A stretch of DNA of 64,000 bases from CAYQTL01 sp964420405. GTDB taxonomy: Bacteria; Acidobacteriota; Thermoanaerobaculia; Thermoanaerobaculales; Sulfomarinibacteraceae. Each line of letters begins with the position of its first letter. Within the stretch, counting starts at the first letter, position 1. Both the position numbers and the translations under genes were made by a program. Below the pieces are notes generated by a model. The model made no database searches, was not told the DNA's origin, and saw nothing but the letters and a program-made list of their open reading frames with translations. The stretch lies in NCBI GenBank assembly GCA_964420405.1, contig CAYQTL010000001.1, forward strand, positions 124,001 to 188,000. Direction: 5' to 3'. Positions 1 through 7,282 of the stretch are shown here, piece by piece.

Positions 1-40
1 TCAGCGCCACGACCGCGATCAGGGAAAGCAAGGCACCCAT
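1..40 (-). CDS. dsrM: DsrM, N-terminal fragment (cut by window edge)
   Basis: Only the first 13 codons are inside the window. They read MGALLSLIAVVAL, the hydrophobic start typical of DsrM, the membrane cytochrome b subunit of the DsrMKJOP complex that passes quinol electrons towards the DsrC trisulfide. The ATG at 40-38 has a strong AGGAGG about 10 bases upstream. It follows the RsbRD-like gene by 25 bp, so it is probably the second gene of a transcript starting at the sigma54 promoter near 643-658. The identification rests on 13 residues plus position beside the dsr operon, so it is good but not certain. Confidence 0.75.
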   Translation of the reverse strand, partial: MGALLSLIAVVAL

Positions 41-65
41 GGAGTCGACTCCTCCTTCCTAGGTC

Positions 66-593
66 CTATGTCGCCCGGGCCTCGTCGGCCCGGGCCGCAT
101 CTCGCCTCTCGCGCCACGCGTTGAGGCGTTCCATCACCTTCATCGAGCGGTTGCGGATCTCGTGGACCCGGATCTCGGACACCTGCTCGCGACAGGCGGC
201 GTAGACGTCGAAGGCCGCCAGCATCAGCCGGTCGACCCAACCGTCGAGCTGCTCCAGCTCGGCGGCCTCGAGCTCCGGGCCGACCTCGCGGCGCAGGAGG
301 GCCTTCAGCTCGAGCACGAAACCGACCGCGGCCGACGGCGCCATGTCCTGCACCGCCCGGATGCGGACCACCCGGTCCAGGGGCTCGGCCAGCTCGCCGG
401 GTGCGGCACCCCGAACCAGCCCGTCGACCACTGCCGCGAGCTCACGCCGGAGCCCTGTTCCGACGGGGTTGTGGAAAGGGTCCTTCCGCTCACGCAGGAA
501 CCGGGCGGTCTGGTCCGGATACCCGGAGACCAGGAGCTCGAACCAGGCCTCCACGAGGTCGTCGCGGTGCCGGGCGACAGCTGTCGATCCCAT
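66..593 (-). CDS. RsbRD N-terminal-domain-like protein preceding dsrM
   Basis: A 175-residue soluble, all-helical protein beginning MGSTAVARHRDDLVEAWFEL. The pattern (an early W-x-x-L helix, then repeated charged helices ending in a long basic helix around MKVMERLNAWRERRDAA) resembles the RsbRD N-terminal domain family found next to dsrM in several sulfate reducers and sulfur oxidisers. No STAS or kinase domain is attached, so it is not a complete stressosome protein. The start at 593 is chosen because it gives the conserved-looking N-terminus and lies just downstream of the sigma54 promoter at 643-658; a longer in-frame ORF upstream would run back through the promoter into dsrC. It may be the positional equivalent of dsrT, which I could not confirm. 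A regulatory or assembly role for DsrMKJOP is only inferred. Confidence 0.7.
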   Translation of the reverse strand: MGSTAVARHRDDLVEAWFELLVSGYPDQTARFLRERKDPFHNPVGTGLRRELAAVVDGLVRGAAPGELAEPLDRVVRIRAVQDMAPSAAVGFVLELKALLRREVGPELEAAELEQLDGWVDRLMLAAFDVYAACREQVSEIRVHEIRNRSMKVMERLNAWRERRDAARADEARAT

Positions 594-642
594 CGTCCCC
601 TCCGTCCCTCGGCGGCGTGACGGCCGCCACGACGGTCTGAAA

Positions 643-658
643 TGCAACGGGTATGCCA
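643..658 (-). promoter_or_regulatory. sigma54 promoter for the RsbRD-dsrM unit
   Basis: Read on the minus strand the site is TGGCATACCCGTTGCA: GG and GC separated by 10 bases in a near-consensus TGGCAY-N5-TTGCA context. It lies 50 bp upstream of the RsbRD-like start and downstream of the dsrC terminator, so dsrMKJOP seems to have its own start point. A matching palindromic enhancer is centred 105 bp further upstream. Confidence 0.75.
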
Positions 659-753
659 CGGGACGCGTCCCCTCGGCCGGGACCCAAAGCGCTGCGCTGG
701 ACGGAGTTGTCGGGATGCTGGCGGGCCGGACCCCGCCGCGGCGGTCAGCCGGC

Positions 754-769
754 GTTCCGGCGCGGTAAC
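754..769. promoter_or_regulatory. GTTAC-N6-GTAAC-type enhancer upstream of RsbRD-dsrM
   Basis: GTTCC-ggcgcg-GTAAC, one mismatch from the perfect palindrome seen in front of dsrA. Its centre is about 105 bp upstream of the -24 GG of the promoter at 643-658, the usual distance for an activator of sigma54 RNA polymerase. Spacing and half-site match the other sites in this window. Confidence 0.6.
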
Positions 770-810
770 AGAGGTCCGGTGCGCGCCGCTGGGGACGAGG
801 AGAAGGAAGA

Positions 811-832
811 GGGGCCGCCCGCGGGCGGCCCC
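811..832 (-). terminator. Hairpin terminator after dsrC
   Basis: A perfect GC-rich inverted repeat (GGGGCCGCCCG/CGGGCGGCCCC) starts 10 bp after the dsrC stop. On the minus strand it is followed by a pyrimidine-rich CTCTTCCTTCTCC. It probably ends the dsrA-to-dsrC transcript and separates it from RsbRD-dsrM, which restarts at the sigma54 promoter. Confidence 0.7.
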
Positions 833-841
833 GAGGATCGA

Positions 842-1159
842 TCAGACGCAGCCGGTCGGCTTCGGCAGACCGGCCACCTTGCAGGCGCCCTTCGCCGGTC
901 CCGACGGGAACAGCTCGTAGATCTCCTTGAGCTGGAAGCCGGTCTGCTTGCAGAGCTTGCGGATCATCGGCGCGACGCCGAACTGCAGGTAGTACTCCCG
1001 CAGGTAGTTGACGACCTTCCAGTGGTCGTCGGTGAGGGTGTCGACGCCCTCGGTGGTGGCCAGCGCCGCCGCCACGTCCTGGTTCCACTTCTCCGGTTCC
1101 TGCATGAAGCCGTCTTCGTCGACTTCGATCGAAACGTCGCCATGGGTGAACGTCGCCAT
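842..1159 (-). CDS. dsrC: DsrC, sulfur-carrier partner of sulfite reductase
   Basis: A full-length 105-residue DsrC. The C-terminal arm carries both functional cysteines: Cys93 (in KGACKVAG) and the penultimate Cys104 (TGCV). These form the trisulfide with sulfite-derived sulfur that is then reduced by DsrK-type proteins, so this is true DsrC and not a TusE/RspA homologue lacking one cysteine. A third cysteine lies at position 70. It is the last gene of the dsr operon, 1 bp after the TPR gene stop, with GGAGG just before the ATG, and is followed by a strong hairpin. It is the expected electron acceptor or substrate for DsrMK, for the two TmcCB-like pairs, and possibly for the CCG fusion protein at 31901-34030. 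Confidence 0.97.
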   Translation of the reverse strand: MATFTHGDVSIEVDEDGFMQEPEKWNQDVAAALATTEGVDTLTDDHWKVVNYLREYYLQFGVAPMIRKLCKQTGFQLKEIYELFPSGPAKGACKVAGLPKPTGCV

Positions 1160-1160
1160 T

Positions 1161-1745
1161 TCAGTCCTCCTCGTTGTTCTCCAGACCTTCAGGTCCGGGT
1201 ATCTCGATCACGTTCGGCATCGGCTTGGCCTGCTGGGCCTTCTCGATCGCCTTCATGAACTCCTGGGTCGGTCGGTGGCCGAGCTCCATCGCCCTGCCGA
1301 GGTGCCGCTCGGCGGCGCCGAGATTGTCGAGCGCGAGGTGGGCGACGGAGGCGAAGTAGTGGGCGGCGGCATGGTCGCGCTCCAGCTCGAGGACCTTCAG
1401 GTTGGCGTCCAGGAGGTCCTGCGGCCGGTTCAGGTACAGGTAGGCCTGGCCGATGTTGAAGTGGGCCTCCACCAGGTCGTCCTGGACCGCCACAGCCCGC
1501 CGGTTGGCCTCCAGCGCGCCCTCGAAGTCCCAGCGCATCATCCGGACCCCGCCCAGGTTGACCCACGCCTGGACCAGCGTCGGATCCAGCTCGAGCGCCT
1601 TCAGATAGGCCGCTTCGGCCTCCTTGACCCGCCCGGAGACGGTGTACGTCAGTCCCAGGTTGTAGTGTGCGCTCGCCCTCTCCGGGTGCGCCTCGACCTC
1701 TTCGCGGCAGCGCTCGAGGCGTTGCCGTTGACTCTCACGCGTCAT
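1161..1745 (-). CDS. TPR-repeat protein in the dsr operon
   Basis: A 194-residue soluble protein made of about four tetratricopeptide repeats. Clear TPR signatures include AHYNLGLTYTVSGRVKEAEAAYLKALELDP, here cited by its first residues around 26-35, and EAHFNIGQAYLYLN around 92-105. No signal peptide is seen. Its start overlaps the end of the HEAT gene by 11 bp and its stop is 1 bp before dsrC, so translation is probably coupled. TPR proteins act as scaffolds; here a role in assembling or tethering DsrC/DsrAB/DsrL is inferred from position only. The C-terminus (about residues 170-194) is acidic and likely disordered. Confidence 0.85.
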   Translation of the reverse strand: MTRESQRQRLERCREEVEAHPERASAHYNLGLTYTVSGRVKEAEAAYLKALELDPTLVQAWVNLGGVRMMRWDFEGALEANRRAVAVQDDLVEAHFNIGQAYLYLNRPQDLLDANLKVLELERDHAAAHYFASVAHLALDNLGAAERHLGRAMELGHRPTQEFMKAIEKAQQAKPMPNVIEIPGPEGLENNEED

Positions 1746-2250
1746 CAGAGCTCTCCCAGTTCGATCCGAGAATTCGGGCCAGGCAGGCGCGCTCGGCGGG
1801 ATCTGCCGGGTCCAGGTGCGCCAGGACCACGTCGCGCACGTGCTCGGTCAGCTGCGGCGCCTCCGTGCGGATCCGCTCGAGGGCGTCCACGATCGCCGGC
1901 CGCAGGCCGCGGTCCCACAGCAACGACGCGACCGGCGCGACGAACGGTGCCGCCAAGGCCCCGTCGCGTGCCGCCACCGCGGCCAGCACCGGGACCACGA
2001 AGACGCCGTTGGTGGCGGCCTCGTCGGTCAGCGACCACATCATGCGACGCAGGACGTCGCGTCCGATGTCGGGGTGGGCGGCCGCCAGGTCGCCGATCGC
2101 CTCGGCGGCGTGAAACCGCACCTCGGCGTCGGTATCCCACAGGCGACCCATGAGGTGGCGGATGGCGCGCGGCTCGCGAACCACGACCTCGCGCAGGCCT
2201 GGGCGGTCGCCCGAGCGGAGAAGCCCGTTCACCACGTCCCTCAGGCCCAT
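1735..2250 (-). CDS. HEAT-repeat protein in the dsr operon
   Basis: A 171-residue helical-repeat protein starting MGLRDVVNGLLRSGDRPGLR. HEAT-type helix pairs are visible, for example LWDTDAEVRFHAAEAIGDLA near residues 38-57 followed by a regular spacing of similar helices. It has no catalytic motif, membrane segment or signal peptide. The ATG at 2250 is preferred because it overlaps the dsrN stop by 10 bp, typical of this operon; the longer in-frame ORF upstream lies inside dsrN. The pairing of a HEAT and a TPR scaffold between dsrN and dsrC suggests a protein-complex assembly function, but no direct evidence exists in the sequence. Confidence 0.8.
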   Translation of the reverse strand: MGLRDVVNGLLRSGDRPGLREVVVREPRAIRHLMGRLWDTDAEVRFHAAEAIGDLAAAHPDIGRDVLRRMMWSLTDEAATNGVFVVPVLAAVAARDGALAAPFVAPVASLLWDRGLRPAIVDALERIRTEAPQLTEHVRDVVLAHLDPADPAERACLARILGSNWESSDDA

Positions 2251-3650
2251 GCCGCCCGCGCCGACGAGCGTTCGGCCGCGTAGGTCAGCGCCATGCCGAG
2301 CAGGCCGTCGGCCCACCGCGGGGTTCCGGCGGCGTGGACGTGCAGATACGACCCCCAGACCCGGCCCTTGACCAGGCCGTCGCGACCGCCCCCGAGACCG
2401 GTGCCGCGCTCCAGCGCCAGCACCGACCGGTCGACATCGGCGCCACCCACCACCCGCGAGTAGTGGAACTCGTGACCCTTCAGGCTCGTGCCGCGCTCGT
2501 AGAACGGATTGGCGCGCTCCACCTCGGCGGCGACGTAGCCGTGCCCCTGGGGACGGGAACCCTGCTCGACCACCAGGTCGAGCACCCCGGCCATCGGGTA
2601 GACCGAGCCGTCCACCACGAGCTCCCGGGCGAGATACATCAACCCGCCGCACTCGGCATACACCGGCAGCCCCCCGGCGACCCGCGACCGCACCTCCCGC
2701 GCGAACTCGCGGTTGCCGGCCAGCTGGACGGCGTGGACCTCGGGGAAACCGCCGCCGATGTACAGCGCGTCCACGTCCGGCAGCGTCCGGTCGCGGCCCG
2801 GGGCGAGCGGCAGCAGCGTCGCGCCGGCGTCACGGAGCAGCTCCAGGTTCTCTGGGTAGTAGAAGCTGAACGCCTCGTCGGCGAAGTAGCCCACCGTCAC
2901 CGGGGCGTGGGGCGGCGACCAGGTCGTCGCCGGCAGCCGGACCGGCGGCGCCGCGCGGCCGACGTCGAGCACCGCCGGCAGGTCCACGTAGCGGCGGACC
3001 GCCTCGGCGGCGCGCTCGATCGCCTCCTCGCGCCGCGGGTGCTCGACCGCCGTCACCAGCCCGAGGTGACGTCCGGGCAGGGGGTCGTCACCATCCAGCC
3101 TGGGGATGGCGCCGAGCACCTCGACGTCGGTGGCGCGCTCGATGGCGGCCCGGATGACGCCCTCCTGACGGGCCGTGGCGACGCGGTTGAGGATCACGCC
3201 GGCGATCGGGAGCTCGGGATCCAACGTCCGGCAGCCCAGCACCAACGCGGCGGCGGTGCAGGTCAGCTTGCGGGTCTCCAGCACCAGCACGACCGGCGAG
3301 CCGATCCGCCGCGCCAGGGTCGCAGTCGAGTGGCTGCCGTCGGCGTCGAGCCCGTCGAACAGGCCCCGGTTGCCCTCGACGAGAACGAGGTCGGCGATGG
3401 CGGCATCGGCCACCGCCGACCCGAGGGCGCCGTCTGACATGAGATAGGTGTCGAGGTTGCGGCATGGCACCCTGGCCGCCGCCGCCAGCCACGACGCGTC
3501 GATGTAGTCGGGACCCTTCTTGAACGGGCGCACCTGGAGCCCCCGGTCCGCGATCGCGCGGACCAGGCCCAGGGACACCAGCGTCTTGCCGCTGTCCCCG
3601 GCGAGCCCCGCCACCGTCAGGCGCGGGCCGAGCAGCTCGACGTCGCCCAC
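2241..3650 (-). CDS. dsrN: DsrN, CbiA/CobB-type amidotransferase for siroheme amide
   Basis: A 469-residue cobyrinate a,c-diamide synthase homologue. The N-terminal ATP-binding domain starts with a P-loop in VAGLAGDSGKTLVSLGL. A central domain carries the family signature around KKGPDYIDASWLA. The C-terminal class I glutamine amidotransferase domain has the nucleophile motif YAECGGLMYLA and a later histidine in HGYV/HEFHYS. Inside dsr clusters this enzyme (DsrN) is thought to amidate siroheme for DsrAB rather than make cobalamin, and no other cobalamin gene is nearby. GTG start at 3650, 10 bp after the dsrL stop. Confidence 0.9.
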   Translation of the reverse strand: MGDVELLGPRLTVAGLAGDSGKTLVSLGLVRAIADRGLQVRPFKKGPDYIDASWLAAAARVPCRNLDTYLMSDGALGSAVADAAIADLVLVEGNRGLFDGLDADGSHSTATLARRIGSPVVLVLETRKLTCTAAALVLGCRTLDPELPIAGVILNRVATARQEGVIRAAIERATDVEVLGAIPRLDGDDPLPGRHLGLVTAVEHPRREEAIERAAEAVRRYVDLPAVLDVGRAAPPVRLPATTWSPPHAPVTVGYFADEAFSFYYPENLELLRDAGATLLPLAPGRDRTLPDVDALYIGGGFPEVHAVQLAGNREFAREVRSRVAGGLPVYAECGGLMYLARELVVDGSVYPMAGVLDLVVEQGSRPQGHGYVAAEVERANPFYERGTSLKGHEFHYSRVVGGADVDRSVLALERGTGLGGGRDGLVKGRVWGSYLHVHAAGTPRWADGLLGMALTYAAERSSARAAWA

Positions 3651-3660
3651 CGCGGTCCCC

Positions 3661-5406
3661 TCACTCTCCGACGATGTAGCCGCAGGGACATTCCTCCCAG
3701 CACTTCTTGCAGCCGTCGCACATCTCCATCTTCGCGATCTTGAAGAAGTAGCCGTCCTTCATGGGCGTCGGGTTCTTGGCGAAGACGTTGTTCTGGCAGT
3801 ACATCCAGCAGTTCTCGCAGCCGAAGCACTTGCCGCAGGAGAAGCAGCGCGTGACCTCGACCAGGGCATCCTCGGCTTTCAGGCCGAGGTCGACCTCCTC
3901 GAACGGCTTGGCGAGCCGCTCCTCGGGTGGCCGCACCTGGCGCCGGGTCCGGTCGATCGGCGGGTACCACTCCAGCTTGATCCTGTCGGAGCGGATCATG
4001 CTGCCGTTCGAGGCGGCCCTGGGCTCGCTGCCCTGGAGAGACGCGTGGATCGACTCGGCCGCCTTGGTGGCCTGGCCGATCGATGTGGTGGCGATGCCGA
4101 GGTTGATGTTGTCGCCGCCGGTCCAGATTCCGTCGACCCCGGTCCGGCCCCAGTCGTCGGCGTTCAGCCAGCCGTCGCCGAGCTCCTCGGAGCCGAGCGC
4201 CCCCAGGTCCGGCTTCTGGCTGACGGCGGTGATGACGGTGTCGATGGGCAGCTCGTAGGTGTCGCCCTCGATCGGCACCGGCCGCCGGCGGCCGGAGCTG
4301 TCGGGCTCGCCGAGCTCCATCCGTTGCACGACCATCGCCCGGATCGAGCCGTCCTCGTTGCGCAGCAGCTCCTTCGGCGCCGCGAGGTAGGTGATGTCGA
4401 TCCCCTCCTCGAGGGCCTCGTCGATCTCGCGCTCGATGGCGGGCATCTCGGCCCGGGTCCGGCGGTACAGAATGGTGACGTCGGCACCCATCTTGGACGC
4501 CAGCTCGGCGGCGTCGGCGAGGATCCGCTTGGAGACGCGCGCCGCGTCGATCGCGGTGTCGCCGCCGCCGATGACGACCACGTTGCCGCCGAGCTCCACC
4601 TTCTTGCCGGAGTTGGCGTGGTTGAGGAACTCGGTCCCGGTCCAGATGCCGGGACCGTCCTCACCCGGGATGCCGAGGTTCTTGCCCTGGTGGGCGCCGA
4701 TGGCCACGTAGACGGCGTCGTAGTCCTTCTTGAGGTCGGCGAAGCTGACGTCGACGCCGATCTTCGTGTTGCACCTGATCTCGACGCCCATGTCGGCGAT
4801 CCGCCGGATCTCGGCGTCGAGGATCTCGCGCGGCAGCCGGTACACCGGGATCCCGTAGCGCAGCATGCCGCCGGCCTCGGGAAGGGACTCGAACACGGTC
4901 ACCGGGTATCCCCGGCGGGCGAGCTGGTAGGCGCACGCCAGCCCGGAAGGGCCGGCGCCGATCACGGCCACCTTCGCGTCCTTCGGCCCCTCGCCCTCGA
5001 CCGGGCTCGGCGTCAGGCCGTGCTCGAGACCGTAGTCGCCGATGTACCGCTCGATGGAGTTGATGCCGACCGCGCCGTCCTTGTGGCCGCGGTTGCACGC
5101 GGTCTCGCACGGGTGGGGGCACACCCGGCCCATGACCGACGGGAACGGGTTGGTCTCCATCTCGATCCGCCACGCCTGCTCGCACGCCTCGTCGAGCGAC
5201 AGGCCGAGCTTCTCGCGCAGCGCGATGACCGTCAGCCAACCGCGGATGTCGTTCCCGCTCGGACAGGTGCCGGTGCACGGAGGCAGGCTTTCGACGTAGC
5301 GCGGACGCAGCGCCGAGATCTGCGAGCCACCGCCCCCGCCACCGCCGCCGAGCCGCGACTTGAGCTTGCTGCTCGATTCCTTTTCCTTCTTCTTCAGCAG
5401 ACCCAT
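3661..5406 (-). CDS. dsrL: DsrL, NAD(P)H-linked iron-sulfur flavoprotein
   Basis: A 581-residue member of the glutamate-synthase small-subunit family, the NAD(P)H-coupled electron partner of DsrAB. N-terminal Cys44/Cys48 and Cys96/Cys100/Cys104 can bind [4Fe-4S]. The FAD site is VAVIGAGPSG near 146-155 and the NAD(P) site is VVVIGGGDTAIDAAR near 276-290. The C-terminal ferredoxin domain (about 520-575) has two cysteine clusters around CFSCGKCFGCENC and CDGCKKCWEEC. An unusual run of eight glycines at residues 20-27 links a basic N-terminus (LLKKKEKESSSKLKSR) to the enzyme. DsrL with DsrD fits the type proposed for reductive or reversible Dsr pathways; direction cannot be read from sequence alone. 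Confidence 0.95.
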   Translation of the reverse strand: MGLLKKKEKESSSKLKSRLGGGGGGGGSQISALRPRYVESLPPCTGTCPSGNDIRGWLTVIALREKLGLSLDEACEQAWRIEMETNPFPSVMGRVCPHPCETACNRGHKDGAVGINSIERYIGDYGLEHGLTPSPVEGEGPKDAKVAVIGAGPSGLACAYQLARRGYPVTVFESLPEAGGMLRYGIPVYRLPREILDAEIRRIADMGVEIRCNTKIGVDVSFADLKKDYDAVYVAIGAHQGKNLGIPGEDGPGIWTGTEFLNHANSGKKVELGGNVVVIGGGDTAIDAARVSKRILADAAELASKMGADVTILYRRTRAEMPAIEREIDEALEEGIDITYLAAPKELLRNEDGSIRAMVVQRMELGEPDSSGRRRPVPIEGDTYELPIDTVITAVSQKPDLGALGSEELGDGWLNADDWGRTGVDGIWTGGDNINLGIATTSIGQATKAAESIHASLQGSEPRAASNGSMIRSDRIKLEWYPPIDRTRRQVRPPEERLAKPFEEVDLGLKAEDALVEVTRCFSCGKCFGCENCWMYCQNNVFAKNPTPMKDGYFFKIAKMEMCDGCKKCWEECPCGYIVGE

Positions 5407-5443
5407 GTTCGATGCCTCCCTGATGGCGCCCCCGGCGCCGGCC

Positions 5444-5881
5444 TCACGCGAGCTTGGACATGTGCTTCTTGAACTCGTCCAGCTCGCCGAGGATCGTGTC
5501 GTGCTTCTGCTCGTCGCGCAGCAGGTAGTTCAGCAGGATCTTCGCGACCGGGTCCTTGACCTCGTCGCGCAGCTTCTCGGCGAGCTCGATGGTCTCGCGC
5601 TCGAGCTTGTCGTGCTCCTCGATCTGGCCCCAGATCTCCGCCAGGTCCTGGGACGTCAGGGTGACCGGGGTCTTGGTCATGCTGTCGATCAGGAACTGCT
5701 GCACCCGGTGATGCTGCACCGAGTCGTTGCGGATGATCTCCATCACCTGCCGGATGAGGAGGTTGTTGGTGTTCTCCATGATCTGCGCCGTGGTCTCGAT
5801 GGCGTCGCGCTCGATGCCCTGCCACTTGCGGAGCACCTCGACCGCGTCCTTGATACGCTCCGGTCCCGTCTTCTTTGCCAT
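5444..5881 (-). CDS. Ferritin-like four-helix protein in the dsr operon
   Basis: A 145-residue helical protein beginning MAKKTGPERIKDAVEVLRKW. Possible carboxylate-bridged di-iron ligands lie on successive helices (E in GIERDAIE; HH in SVQHHRVQ; E/H in QIEEHDKLERE; E/H in RDEQKHDTI), as in the ferritin/rubrerythrin superfamily, but there is no rubredoxin domain. The start at 5881 follows GGAGGACACC; a longer ORF upstream runs through dsrD in another frame and is not used. It sits between dsrD and dsrL, behind a very strong hairpin that may lower its expression. An iron storage, iron delivery or oxidative-protection role for DsrAB cofactor assembly is inference. I do not recognise a named dsr gene of this kind. 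Confidence 0.8.
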   Translation of the reverse strand: MAKKTGPERIKDAVEVLRKWQGIERDAIETTAQIMENTNNLLIRQVMEIIRNDSVQHHRVQQFLIDSMTKTPVTLTSQDLAEIWGQIEEHDKLERETIELAEKLRDEVKDPVAKILLNYLLRDEQKHDTILGELDEFKKHMSKLA

Positions 5882-5902
5882 GGTGTCCTCCTGTCGGGCA
5901 CC

Positions 5903-5927
5903 GGGGGGCCGGTCGGACCGGCCCCCC
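5903..5927 (-). other. Strong 12-bp hairpin between dsrD and the ferritin-like gene
   Basis: A perfect inverted repeat with 12-base arms (GGGGGGCCGGTC and its complement) and almost no spacer lies in the 68-bp gap after dsrD. There is no T-tract on either side, so it is more likely a processing, stabilising or partial-attenuation element than a full terminator. It would let dsrABD transcripts outnumber the downstream dsrL-dsrN-dsrC part. Confidence 0.65.
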
Positions 5928-5949
5928 TCTCGGGTTGAGGTCGTCTGGA

Positions 5950-6180
5950 CTAGCCTTCCGGCAGGGTCACGTAGCTGCCGCCGGCGTACTTGTAGGTCAG
6001 CTTGCCCGAGTCGATCAGCGTGCGAAGGGCCTTCTTGCAGTCCTTCTTGTCGACCTCGTCCTCGCCGAACTGCTCGATCATCGCCTTGGTGACGTCCATC
6101 GGCTTGAGGTCGCGCTTGCCGTGCATCGACTTGACCAGCTCGTACATCGCATCCGCGATCTGCTGCTCCGTCACGGCCAT
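5950..6180 (-). CDS. dsrD: DsrD, small winged-helix activator of sulfite reductase
   Basis: A 76-residue protein starting MAVTEQQIADAMYEL, with the family pattern VTKAMIEQFGEDEVDKKDCK followed by a short beta-hairpin (GKLTYKYAGGSYVTL). DsrD is a winged-helix protein encoded directly after dsrAB and is known as an allosteric activator of DsrAB in sulfate reducers. It is normally absent from oxidative dsr systems, so it favours reductive or disproportionating metabolism. The start at 6180 follows GGAGGTGTCCC and lies 11 bp after the dsrB stop; an upstream in-frame GTG/ATG is less likely. Confidence 0.95.
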   Translation of the reverse strand: MAVTEQQIADAMYELVKSMHGKRDLKPMDVTKAMIEQFGEDEVDKKDCKKALRTLIDSGKLTYKYAGGSYVTLPEG

Positions 6181-6191
6181 GGGACACCTCC

Positions 6192-7268
6192 TCACGAATG
6201 CCGCAGCTGGGCGGTCCGCATGTAGGTCTCACCGGCGTGCGTGAAGTCGTCGATGTGGTACTTGGTGAACGGCTGGTCGATGAGCTCGAAGAACCTCGGC
6301 CATCCGATCCGGTCGATCCACGCGCCCATCCGCTCGTGCTTGCGGGCGCCGGCCTCGTAGGCCTCGACGATCTTCTTCACCGCCTCGACCACCTCGGGCC
6401 AGCGCGGCGGGTTGTTCGGCAGGAACGGGATCGCGAGCTTGGAGAAGGTCGGGGGCGTGCGGGCGTTGGACACCTTGCCGCCGACCCAGATCGAGATGCC
6501 GTCGGTCCTGGCGTTGTTGATCTTGACCGCCGGGCACACCGTGTAGCAGTTGCCGCAGTACATGCACTGCTCCTCGACGATCTCGATCGACTGCTTGCCG
6601 TCGACCGTCGCCGGACGGATCGCGCCGGTCGGGCAGGACGCCACCAGGGTCGGGATCTCGCACATCTTCGGCAGGTCCTCGTGCTCGATCACCGGCGCCC
6701 GGGTGTGGACCCCGAGAATCGCGATGTCGGAGCAGTGGACCGCGCCGCACATGTTCAGGCAGCACGCGTAGGCCACGCGGATCTTGGACGGCAGCGTCTT
6801 CTCCTGGAAGTACGGCATCAGCTCGTCCATCACGGCCTTGACCACGCCCGACGCGTCCGACGCGGAGGAGTGGCAGTGGACCCAGCCCTGGGTGTGGACC
6901 GGGTTCGAGATCCGGTTGGCGAGGCCGCCCACCGGGTAGCCCTCCTTCTCGACCTCGGCCTTCAGCTTGGCGACGTTCTTCTCGTCGGTGATCAGGAACT
7001 CGATGTTGTTGCGGCTGGTCCAGCGGACGTGGCCGTCGCAGTACCTGTCCGCCAGGTCGGCGATCCAGCGCACGGTGCTGATGGCCAGCAGCCGCGGCGA
7101 GGCGACGCGGACGGTCCACAGCTTGTCGCCGGACTCGGCCACGTGGACCATGACGCCCGGCTCCAGGATCTCGTGGTAGTCCCACTTGCCGTAGTTCTTC
7201 TTGATCACCGGAGGCAGGAACTGCTCGTAGTGTGGCGGTCCAATGTCGGTAATGCGCTCGTCAGCCAT
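6192..7268 (-). CDS. dsrB: Dissimilatory sulfite reductase beta subunit DsrB
   Basis: A 358-residue DsrB. The siroheme/[4Fe-4S] cysteine set is present around Cys132 and Cys169-Cys179 (CCLNMCGAVHC). The inserted ferredoxin domain binds a second cluster through Cys212 and Cys235/238/241/245 (CMYCGNCYTVC). With DsrA it forms the alpha2beta2 enzyme that interconverts sulfite and DsrC-bound sulfur in the cytoplasm. The chosen start MADERITDIG at 7268 has GGAGGACACC upstream and follows the dsrA stop by 14 bp. No unusual residues noticed. Confidence 0.97.
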   Translation of the reverse strand: MADERITDIGPPHYEQFLPPVIKKNYGKWDYHEILEPGVMVHVAESGDKLWTVRVASPRLLAISTVRWIADLADRYCDGHVRWTSRNNIEFLITDEKNVAKLKAEVEKEGYPVGGLANRISNPVHTQGWVHCHSSASDASGVVKAVMDELMPYFQEKTLPSKIRVAYACCLNMCGAVHCSDIAILGVHTRAPVIEHEDLPKMCEIPTLVASCPTGAIRPATVDGKQSIEIVEEQCMYCGNCYTVCPAVKINNARTDGISIWVGGKVSNARTPPTFSKLAIPFLPNNPPRWPEVVEAVKKIVEAYEAGARKHERMGAWIDRIGWPRFFELIDQPFTKYHIDDFTHAGETYMRTAQLRHS

Positions 7269-7282
7269 GGTGTCCTCCCTCC

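Noticed and set aside
3520..5472. 650-codon plus-strand ORF opposite dsrL and dsrN
   Set aside because: Mirror of real minus-strand genes in GC-rich DNA: high Asp/Val/Arg/Gly composition, no domain, no ribosome-binding site.
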